A stretch of DNA of 6,642 nucleotides from an uncultured Thiotrichaceae bacterium (GTDB taxonomy: Bacteria; Pseudomonadota; Gammaproteobacteria; Thiotrichales; Thiotrichaceae). The notes below the pieces were generated by a model. It had not been told where the DNA came from. It saw nothing but the letters and a program-made list of their open reading frames with translations, and searched no databases. The translations under genes and the position numbers were made by a program. Position 1 is the first letter of the stretch. Every line of letters begins with the position of its first letter. The stretch is from NCBI GenBank assembly GCA_902727945.1, contig CACVAV010000163.1:1-6642 (forward strand), read 5' to 3'. Of this stretch, positions 1 to 5,334 are shown in pieces.

Positions 1-260
1 TTGTATTCGCTGCGTAATGCTTCACTGTTCATCACTGCATTAAGATGGCTAACAGGTGACCAGATACGATCCAATCGGTTATCGTTTTCATTTAACGGGT
101 ATAAGAGATTATCCCAGGTCGGCTCAATTTCCTGTTTCAATCGTTGTGATAACCACTGGCGATTTTCATCAAGAATGGTATCAACAGCGGGCGTGATATG
201 TTCCGGTTTGATCTGACTAAAAGTCGGCAAACCTTGTTCGGAGAGTAGTGGATTGATCAT
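1..260 (-). CDS. prlC: Oligopeptidase A, N-terminal part (runs off the left edge)
   Basis: The minus strand reads from ATG at 260-258 to the left edge, giving 86 codons plus two bases of the next. Recalled E. coli oligopeptidase A matches clearly: MINPLL at the start, then LPTFSQIKPEHITPAV (residues 11-26), TWDNLLYPL (48-56) and RIWSPVSHLNAVMNSEALRSEY (65-86 in outline). The family is an M3 (thimet-type) zinc metallopeptidase of about 680 residues, cytosolic, which degrades short peptides including cleaved signal peptides. Only the N-terminal helical lid is present here; the HExxH zinc site would lie far outside the window. The ATG is chosen because it gives the family's usual N-terminus, although no strong Shine-Dalgarno precedes it (AGAAATC just upstream). 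It follows gyrB on the same strand after 119 bp. That gap contains a long parS palindrome whose edge is 17 bp from the start codon, so it may have its own promoter. Confidence 0.85.
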   Translation of the reverse strand, partial: MINPLLSEQGLPTFSQIKPEHITPAVDTILDENRQWLSQRLKQEIEPTWDNLLYPLNENDNRLDRIWSPVSHLNAVMNSEALRSEY

Positions 261-277
261 GATTTCTATACTGACTG

Positions 278-307
278 ACCGGAATGTTTCACGTGAAACA
301 TTCCGGT
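278..307. repeat. 30-bp perfect palindrome centred on a parS core
   Basis: The 16-bp parS core at 285-300 is flanked by the complementary arms ACCGGAA (278-284) and TTCCGGT (301-307), so all 30 bp form one perfect palindrome. Symmetry breaks at 277/308. ParB needs only about 16 bp, so the extra 7 bp on each side is unexplained. As RNA it would fold into a stem of 13 pairs with a 4-nt loop, but no U-run follows on either strand. A classical intrinsic terminator is therefore not supported. Confidence 0.9.
285..300. promoter_or_regulatory. parS: parS centromere site, perfect consensus (ParB binding)
   Basis: TGTTTCACGTGAAACA is a perfectly symmetrical match to the chromosomal parS consensus shared by most bacteria. 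ParB (Spo0J) nucleates here, spreads as a CTP-dependent clamp, and with ParA and SMC moves the origin region at segregation. It lies in the gap between gyrB and prlC, where no protein-coding constraint can explain it. ParA and ParB themselves are not in the window. The sequence match is certain; function is inferred from the family. Confidence 0.93.
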
Positions 308-330
308 TATAAATAAAATGCAGAGACAAA

Positions 331-345
331 TTGCAGCAGGTGCAA
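331..345 (-). terminator. Weak hairpin after gyrB (possible terminator)
   Basis: TTGCA and TGCAA form a 5-bp stem around a 5-nt loop, 35 bp past the gyrB stop codon. On the minus strand it is followed by TTTGTCT, a poor U-run. The stem is short and only moderately GC-rich. It is the only terminator-like structure other than the parS palindrome in this gap, so gyrB may equally read through into prlC. Confidence 0.2.
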
Positions 346-379
346 AAGGTTCTTTGCGGTGACTGAGCTACGCTAAATG

Positions 380-2794
380 TTAAACGTCGAGGTTTTCAAC
401 CGAAAGGGCATTGCTTTCAATAAACTCACGCCGTGGTTCAACCTGATCACCCATTAGCGTTGTAAAAATTTCATCAGCACCGACAGCATCTTCAATTTTA
501 ACCTGCATTAGTCTGCGCGCTTCCGGATCCATTGTTGTTTCCCATAGCTGATCCGGATTCATTTCACCCAGACCTTTATAGCGACTGATCTGCAGTCCCC
601 GGTTGGCTTCTTTCATCAACCACTCGACCATTTCATCAAAGCGGCTGACTGCCAGTTTACGCTCACCACGCTGGATATAAGCACCTTCATTGAGTAAGCC
701 ATCCAATTCCTGATTTACCTTGATCAACAACTGCATTTCAGGCGTCGTGAACAAATCCTGATCTAAAGTAATAATGTTATCCAAACCGTGCTGACGGCGA
801 TTAATCTCAACCTGCCAGCGTTTATTATCGGTCTTATCAAATGCAACACTATAGCTACGCTCACCATTCATGCGCACATTTAGGTTATCAACTACAGCAG
901 ACACCCACTGGTAATAACCTTCACCAGTGGTTTCACCGTTTTCAGTAGGTATCGGTTCAAACAGTAGTGCCTCCATCACGTCACGGTCATAACGACGCCC
1001 CAGGCGGCCGATAATTTGTTTAGCTGAATTGTATTGTTTGAGCAATGACTCTAAAGCAATACCACTGACCGAAGGAGAAGTCGCATCAAGGTGTAACTGT
1101 GAGCCATCCAGCGCCAGTTGCGTCAGGTGAGCTTCCAATGCAGGTTGATCTTTTACATACTGTTCCTGCTTGCCACGTTTGACCTTAAACAAGGGAGGTT
1201 GAGCAATATAAATATGACCACGTTCAACCAGTTCGTGCATCTGACGATAGAAGAAGGTCAACAGTAAAGTACGGATGTGCGAGCCATCGACGTCAGCATC
1301 CGTCATAATAATGATGCGGTGATAACGTAATTTATCCGGATTGTAATCATCCCTACCGATACCACAACCTAATGCAGTAATCAGTGTGCCGACTTCAGCT
1401 GACTGCAACATTTTATCAAAACGCGCTTTCTCAACATTGAGGATTTTACCTTTCAGCGGCAGAATAGCCTGCGTGCGACGATCACGTCCCTGTTTAGCAG
1501 AACCACCCGCAGAGTCGCCCTCCACCAGGAATATTTCAGACAGCGCCGGGTCTTTCTCCTGACAATCAGCCAACTTACCCGGAAGACCCGCGATATCTAA
1601 CGCACCTTTGCGGCGGGTCATTTCCCGTGCTTTACGCGCCGCTTCACGCGCTCTGGCAGCTTCAACCATTTTACCGGCAATAGCTTTGGCTTCCTGCGGA
1701 TTTTCCAACAGAAAGTCATTCAGGCTTTCCGACATAGCAGACTCAACCGCAGTCTTCACCTCAGATGAAACCAGCTTGTCTTTAGTCTGAGATGAAAATT
1801 TCGGATCAGGCACCTTCACGGATAAAACAGCCGTTAAACCTTCACGTGAGTCATCACCTGTTGGTGAAACTTTTTCCTTTTTCGCTAAACCTTCACGTTC
1901 GATGTATTGGTTTAAGGTACGGGTCAGGGCAGAACGAAAACCAGAAAGGTGAGCACCACCATCCCGTTGCGGAATATTATTAGTGAAGCAGAAAATATTT
2001 TCCTGATAGGAGTCATTCCACTGCAGACTGACTTCCACGCCAATGTCATCTTTCACACCGGAGAAATAAATAACATTCGGGTGAATGGGGGTCTTTTTAC
2101 GGTTCAGATGCTGCACAAAAGCGGTGATACCCCCTTCATATTCAAAGGTATCTTCACGACCTTCACCACGCCGGTCAACCAGACGAATGCGCACACCCGA
2201 ATTTAGGAAGGACAATTCGCGTAGGCGCTTAGCCAAAATATCGTAGTTAAACTCGGTGATCGCAAAGATTTCTTTACTAGGCATGAAACGTACTGAAGTG
2301 CCAGTGCCTTCGGTATCATCAATCACTTCCAATGGTGTTATCGGATCACCCAACTGGTATAGCTGGCGATGAACTTTGCCATGGCGGCGAATAGTTAATT
2401 CAAGATCTTCTGACAGGGCGTTTACAACAGAAACACCGACACCGTGCAGGCCACCCGATACCTTGTAAGAGTTATCATCGAATTTACCACCGGCATGCAG
2501 AATGGTCATAATCACTTCAGCAGCAGGTTTTCCTTCTTCAGGGTGGATATCCACCGGAATACCACGCCCGTCATCGGTAACCCTGACGGCACCGTCGCTG
2601 AATAACTCAACTTTGATTTCTTTGCAGTGTCCGGCTAAGGCTTCATCAATGGAGTTATCAACGACCTCAAATACCATGTGGTGCAGGCCCGTGCCATCAT
2701 CAGTATCACCAATGTACATGCCGGGGCGTTTGCGTACTGCTTCCAGTCCTTTGAGGACTTTGATATTAGAGGAATCGTATTTTTGTTCAGTCAT
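380..2794 (-). CDS. gyrB: DNA gyrase subunit B
   Basis: This is the ATPase and TOPRIM subunit of DNA gyrase, which with GyrA introduces negative supercoils ahead of the replication fork in the cytoplasm. The protein has 804 residues, the same length as E. coli GyrB. The GHKL ATPase domain shows EVVDNSIDEA (43-52), DDGRGIP (74-80, D74 matching the adenine-contacting Asp73 of E. coli) and GGLHGVGVSVVNALS (114-128). The TOPRIM domain shows EGDSAGGSAKQGR (425-437) and the metal site DADVDG (499-504). The Gram-negative insertion lies roughly between 555 and 715, and the tail carries SRYKGLGEMNPDQLW (737-751). Positions equal to E. coli Asp426 and Lys447 are wild type (D427, K448), so there is no sign of quinolone-resistance changes there. 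The ATG has an AGGA ribosome site 6 nt upstream. It follows recF by 49 bp, and its promoter may lie in or before the recF end. Confidence 0.98.
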   Translation of the reverse strand: MTEQKYDSSNIKVLKGLEAVRKRPGMYIGDTDDGTGLHHMVFEVVDNSIDEALAGHCKEIKVELFSDGAVRVTDDGRGIPVDIHPEEGKPAAEVIMTILHAGGKFDDNSYKVSGGLHGVGVSVVNALSEDLELTIRRHGKVHRQLYQLGDPITPLEVIDDTEGTGTSVRFMPSKEIFAITEFNYDILAKRLRELSFLNSGVRIRLVDRRGEGREDTFEYEGGITAFVQHLNRKKTPIHPNVIYFSGVKDDIGVEVSLQWNDSYQENIFCFTNNIPQRDGGAHLSGFRSALTRTLNQYIEREGLAKKEKVSPTGDDSREGLTAVLSVKVPDPKFSSQTKDKLVSSEVKTAVESAMSESLNDFLLENPQEAKAIAGKMVEAARAREAARKAREMTRRKGALDIAGLPGKLADCQEKDPALSEIFLVEGDSAGGSAKQGRDRRTQAILPLKGKILNVEKARFDKMLQSAEVGTLITALGCGIGRDDYNPDKLRYHRIIIMTDADVDGSHIRTLLLTFFYRQMHELVERGHIYIAQPPLFKVKRGKQEQYVKDQPALEAHLTQLALDGSQLHLDATSPSVSGIALESLLKQYNSAKQIIGRLGRRYDRDVMEALLFEPIPTENGETTGEGYYQWVSAVVDNLNVRMNGERSYSVAFDKTDNKRWQVEINRRQHGLDNIITLDQDLFTTPEMQLLIKVNQELDGLLNEGAYIQRGERKLAVSRFDEMVEWLMKEANRGLQISRYKGLGEMNPDQLWETTMDPEARRLMQVKIEDAVGADEIFTTLMGDQVEPRREFIESNALSVENLDV

Positions 2795-2800
2795 AAATTT

Positions 2801-2804
2801 TCCT
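2801..2804 (-). promoter_or_regulatory. gyrB ribosome binding site
   Basis: The minus strand reads TTAGGAAAATTTATG, with AGGA six bases before the gyrB ATG. It is the clearest Shine-Dalgarno of the cluster and fixes the gyrB start. By contrast dnaN, recF and prlC have weak or no such motif. Confidence 0.7.
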
Positions 2805-2825
2805 AAATCACTCGATCACTGTTAC

Positions 2826-2843
2826 CAGACACCACAGACACCA
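2826..2843. repeat. Perfect 9-bp tandem duplication between recF and gyrB
   Basis: CAGACACCA occurs twice in tandem (2826-2834 and 2835-2843) and abuts the recF stop codon (2844-2846). On the transcribed strand it reads TGGTGTCTG twice, in the gyrB leader if transcription comes from upstream. Its function is unknown. It could be a slippage duplication or a protein-binding site. Confidence 0.8.
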
Positions 2844-3944
2844 TCACATTTTGATGTCATCAATCCGCCCATGTTCCACGTGAAACATCTTCCCGTGTTT
2901 GGGTAAGAAGCCACCTTCAGGAGGCCGTGTTCCGGTAACAATCAGTTGTTGTCTGGTCTGTTTTAACACCTGATAAAGTAAATCCTGATTATCGCTGTCT
3001 AATTCAGAGGCCAAATCATCTATCGCTATAATACCGCGTTTCGTGTCCTTAGTGGTGATTGCCTCACTTTGCGCTAATAACAAAGCAATACCGAACATTT
3101 TTAACTGTCCACGGGATGCAAACTGCGCCACCGGTAACCCATCAAACAACATATTCAGATCACCACGATGACAGCCGTATAAAGTCATTCCCTGATCGCT
3201 TTCCTGTTCCTGCTTGCTGGCATAAAACGCGCTGAGCTGAGTCTCATCATTGAGTTTAACCTGTGCCGGAAAGCCGTTATACAGTTTTAGTACCAATGAA
3301 CCTTGTTGCTTAAACAGAAATTTCAAATTGTCCAGTGCTTCAATAATTGCCTGTAAAGCATCCTCACGGAAATGATGGATACGCGGCTGTAGCTTAACTA
3401 GCTGTTCAGTCCAGTATTGTAAGGCATAGCGTTGTTGCGGATCTCTCAGGCAGCTATTGCGTTGTTTCAGTACCCGCTGGTAATTTTTCCAATCCTGATG
3501 AAAATCTTTATTCCGGTAAAACGCGACCCAATCCAGTAAAGCCCGCCGTTGCCCGGGTGAGCCGGTAAGCAGGGTGATGGTGTCCGGATGAATAACAGTT
3601 AACGGTAAATGACTGCTTAACTCAGCTTGTTGATTCACATCAGCATGGTTAATGCGGATACGCGTATTTTTTAAAGTCTTACTAATCCCAATGGGATATT
3701 CAGACTGCAAAGCATCATCATGAACCCGTCCGGTAACGGTGAGTTGCTCCGTACCGTTGCGAATGACTTCACGGATACGTGGTGTACGGAATGAACGACC
3801 ACTGGCCAGAATAGATACTGCTTCCAGTAAACTGGATTTACCGGCAGCATTGCCACCAATCACCAGATTAACCGAATCAGACAACTCAATAGCCCATTTA
3901 TCGATTAAACGGCAATTTTCAATATTAAGCTGCTTTAACCACAC
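2844..3944 (-). CDS. recF: DNA replication and repair protein RecF
   Basis: RecF is an SMC-like ATPase that with RecO and RecR loads RecA at single-strand gaps and helps stalled forks restart. The protein has 366 residues (E. coli 357). It shows the Walker A GGNAAGKSS (30-38), SGRSFRT (48-54), the VIHPDTITLLTGSPGQRRALLD region (117-138 in outline), an ABC-type signature SRGQLKMFGIAL (277-288) and Walker B IIAIDDLASELD (305-316). The start is GTG at 3944-3942. An in-frame TAG lies two codons upstream and the next internal Met is far inside at residue 253, so GTG is the only reasonable choice. No good Shine-Dalgarno precedes it. dnaN ends 31 bp upstream, which suggests co-transcription and perhaps translational coupling. 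Its last codons, for MFHVEHGRIDDIKM, contain a parS site, so the C-terminal tail is partly dictated by a DNA-binding sequence. Confidence 0.96.
   Translation of the reverse strand: MWLKQLNIENCRLIDKWAIELSDSVNLVIGGNAAGKSSLLEAVSILASGRSFRTPRIREVIRNGTEQLTVTGRVHDDALQSEYPIGISKTLKNTRIRINHADVNQQAELSSHLPLTVIHPDTITLLTGSPGQRRALLDWVAFYRNKDFHQDWKNYQRVLKQRNSCLRDPQQRYALQYWTEQLVKLQPRIHHFREDALQAIIEALDNLKFLFKQQGSLVLKLYNGFPAQVKLNDETQLSAFYASKQEQESDQGMTLYGCHRGDLNMLFDGLPVAQFASRGQLKMFGIALLLAQSEAITTKDTKRGIIAIDDLASELDSDNQDLLYQVLKQTRQQLIVTGTRPPEGGFLPKHGKMFHVEHGRIDDIKM
2851..2863. repeat. 13-bp inverted repeat in the recF 3' end
   Basis: TTGATGTCATCAA is a perfect inverted repeat with one central base, within the codons for the RecF tail IDDIKM. 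It lies 8 bp from the internal parS site and upstream of gyrB. It could be an operator for gyrB expression or chance. No known binding consensus was recognised. Confidence 0.35.
2872..2887. promoter_or_regulatory. parS: Second parS site, inside recF
   Basis: TGTTCCACGTGAAACA matches the parS consensus in 15 or 16 of 16 positions, depending on whether C is allowed at position 5; known parS sites vary there. On the coding strand it is read as the codons for MFHVEH (RecF residues 353-358). It lies about 2.6 kb from the perfect site at 285-300, as expected for a parS cluster near an origin. Whether ParB occupies it is inferred. Confidence 0.88.
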
Positions 3945-3975
3945 CCGCTAAATTCCGCTCATTATCTGAAGTATT

Positions 3976-5094
3976 TTACAAACGGATAGGCATGACAACA
4001 TTGCAAATAGTTTCATCTGCCGGATCAGTGATCAATGCACTGCTTTCTGCAGAATTCAATTGCAAGGTCATGGTATCACTGCTGAGGTGAGCCACGGCAT
4101 CCTGAACGTAATTAATATTAAAACCGATATTAAAATCTTCGCCCTGATAACTGACATCCAGTTCATCACTGGCTGTTTCCTGTTCCGGATTATTCGATTG
4201 CACCTTCAGCACATTTTCAGCAAGACTCAAACGCACCCCACGGAATTTCTCATTCGATAGAATGGCTACCCGTGACAACATATTTTTAAAGTCTTTCCGG
4301 TCAATATCAATCTTGATCTGTCCCTGTGCCGGTACAGCTGCCTGATAGTCCGGATAACGGCCGTCGACCAGTTTAGTGGTGAATGTTAACTGATCTATTT
4401 GCACGCGCAGGTGGTTCTGACTTAACTGTACCTGTACGGGTATCTGACAATCAGCCCTGAGAAGCCGTGACAGCTCCAACACGCCTTTCCTGGGGATAAT
4501 GACTTGTACGGTATCCTCCAGTGCTTTAAGGCTCTCAGAATCGTTCTGGTGCGTACACAATGATAAGCGGTGACCGTCTGTAGCGACTGTACGGATATAC
4601 GTGCTGGTCAGCTCGAACAGCATGCCATTGAGATAATACCGCACGTCCTGGTTAGCCATCGCGAAGGCTGTATTTTCCAACAGGGCTTTAAACTGATTCT
4701 CCGGCAATTCAAAAGCAAACGCCTCGCCGATATTATCCAGATCAGGAAATTCAGTAGCTGGTAGTGTTGCCAGTTCAAAGCGACTGCGACCACAACTGAC
4801 AATCGCCCGGTTGTTACCAGGAATATCAATTGCGACCAGACTTTCAGCAGGTAGTGCTTTACAAATATCAGCCAACTTACGTGCAGGCAAAGTAACTTCA
4901 CCATCAGTACAATCGATTAACGACGACGAAGTGGCTATCTCCAGCTCAAGGTCAGTACCCCGCCAGAATACCTGGCTGTTCTCGATTCTGACTAAGACAT
5001 TTTCCAGTATCGGTGTGGTATGTCTTTTCTCAATAGCTCCCAGTGTTGCGTTCAGGGATTCCAGTAATGTTTCTCGTGTCTGTGTTAATTTCAT
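3976..5094 (-). CDS. dnaN: DNA polymerase III beta subunit (sliding clamp)
   Basis: The beta clamp forms a dimeric ring round DNA, tethers polymerase III, and is a docking site for other replication, repair and regulatory proteins. The 372-residue protein (E. coli 366) has the three repeated clamp domains, roughly 1-122, 123-250 and 251-372. Diagnostic stretches are TTPILENVLV (26-35), LPATEFPDL (111-119), NQDVRYYLNGMLFEL (148-162), VATDGHRLSL (170-179), LVDGRYPDY (242-250), SNEKFRGVRLS (280-290) and the C-terminal VVMPIRL, which forms part of the pocket for clamp-binding motifs. The ATG is supported by the usual MKLT N-terminus, but the leader is nearly pure A/T with no clear Shine-Dalgarno. 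Upstream is the 240-bp DnaA-box region; downstream recF follows after 31 bp, the classical arrangement. Confidence 0.97.
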   Translation of the reverse strand: MKLTQTRETLLESLNATLGAIEKRHTTPILENVLVRIENSQVFWRGTDLELEIATSSSLIDCTDGEVTLPARKLADICKALPAESLVAIDIPGNNRAIVSCGRSRFELATLPATEFPDLDNIGEAFAFELPENQFKALLENTAFAMANQDVRYYLNGMLFELTSTYIRTVATDGHRLSLCTHQNDSESLKALEDTVQVIIPRKGVLELSRLLRADCQIPVQVQLSQNHLRVQIDQLTFTTKLVDGRYPDYQAAVPAQGQIKIDIDRKDFKNMLSRVAILSNEKFRGVRLSLAENVLKVQSNNPEQETASDELDVSYQGEDFNIGFNINYVQDAVAHLSSDTMTLQLNSAESSALITDPADETICNVVMPIRL

Positions 5095-5111
5095 TTATAT
5101 ATAGTCTTTTA

Positions 5112-5126
5112 TAATAACAATAATAA
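5112..5126 (-). promoter_or_regulatory. DnaA-trio-like triplet run (putative unwinding element)
   Basis: The plus strand reads TAATAACAATAATAA here. Read 3' to 5' it is five triplets AAT, AAT, AAC, AAT, AAT, resembling the 3'-(G/A)AT-5' trios that DnaA binds as single strand during origin melting. The DnaA box at 5141-5149 points towards it, with 14 bp in between, and more A/T follows up to the dnaN start. The triplet pattern is seen; the function is inference, since AT-rich DNA can produce such runs by chance. Confidence 0.4.
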
Positions 5127-5140
5127 GCAAAGCAGTTTTC

Positions 5141-5149
5141 TGTGCATAA
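5141..5149 (-). promoter_or_regulatory. DnaA box (TTATGCACA)
   Basis: On the minus strand TTATGCACA fits the consensus TTATnCACA at every defined position. It is the box nearest dnaN and points towards the AT-rich tract, the orientation expected of the box that starts DnaA filament growth into an unwinding element. Confidence 0.75.
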
Positions 5150-5238
5150 ATTAGTAAACCATTGTTTATCTTAACTTTATTTGGCACATTCAGCTAACAT
5201 TAACTGTGTTCCTGCGACCTCAATTGTTGTTAATCATT

Positions 5239-5247
5239 TGTGGATAA
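5239..5247 (-). promoter_or_regulatory. DnaA box (TTATCCACA)
   Basis: A perfect high-affinity box on the minus strand, seen as TGTGGATAA on plus. It forms an inverted pair with the box at 5263-5271, with 15 bp between them. Confidence 0.85.
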
Positions 5248-5262
5248 CTTTTTATAACCAGC

Positions 5263-5271
5263 TTATCCACA
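5263..5271 (+). promoter_or_regulatory. DnaA box (TTATCCACA)
   Basis: A perfect high-affinity box on the plus strand, inverted relative to the one at 5239-5247. It is followed on the same strand by two weaker TTATAC sites near the dnaA stop codon. Confidence 0.85.
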
Positions 5272-5295
5272 GCTTTCTCTCAGTTTTACATTACG

Positions 5296-5317
5296 CTTAT
5301 ACCGCCCTTATACAGGC
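5296..5317. repeat. CTTATAC direct repeat, 11-bp period
   Basis: CTTATAC occurs at 5296-5302 and 5307-5313, exactly one helical turn apart. The embedded sequences TTATACCGC and TTATACAGG match the DnaA-box consensus at 6 and 7 of 9 positions, so they may be low-affinity DnaA sites on the same DNA face. That role is inferred. Confidence 0.4.
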
Positions 5318-5323
5318 CCGGAC

Positions 5324-5333
5324 ATGACGTCAT
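5324..5333. repeat. ATGACGTCAT palindrome just after dnaA
   Basis: A perfect 10-bp palindrome one base beyond the dnaA stop codon. It resembles a small operator half-turn site, but no regulator is recognised and a 10-bp palindrome can occur by chance. Confidence 0.3.
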
Positions 5334-5334
5334 A

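Larger units (their letters stand above)
5095..5334. other. oriC: dnaA-dnaN intergenic region, candidate oriC or DnaA-control region
   Basis: This gap holds three perfect DnaA boxes (5141-5149, 5239-5247, 5263-5271), weaker TTATAC-type sites at 5297-5305 and 5308-5316, and an AT-rich stretch from about 5092 to 5130. Such a cluster plus an AT-rich tract next to dnaA is the hallmark of an origin or of a DnaA-regulated promoter for dnaN. In Bacillus the unwinding site lies between dnaA and dnaN, whereas in Pseudomonas the main origin lies upstream of dnaA, which is outside this window. The gap contains no GATC, so an E. coli-type SeqA/Dam arrangement is not seen. No convincing -35/-10 pair for dnaN was found. 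Confidence 0.55.

Noticed and set aside
1..216. Plus-strand open frame at the left edge
   Set aside because: It is the complement of prlC, whose minus-strand product matches oligopeptidase A along its length.
1838..1853. CACGTG core inside gyrB as a third parS
   Set aside because: Only about 11 of 16 positions match the parS consensus, and the outer bases on the left arm fail. It is best explained as gyrB coding sequence.
1854..1867. TCACC/GGTGA hairpin as a terminator
   Set aside because: It lies inside the conserved GyrB segment SPTGDDS, has no U-run and is explained by codons.
2502..2906. 134-codon plus-strand open frame over gyrB and the recF end
   Set aside because: It spans two minus-strand genes and an intergenic gap, has no recognisable domain, and is antisense shadow.
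5095..5240. Sigma-70 promoter for dnaN
   Set aside because: Several A/T-rich hexamers resemble a -10, but none has a good -35 at 16-18 bp. I could not choose one honestly.
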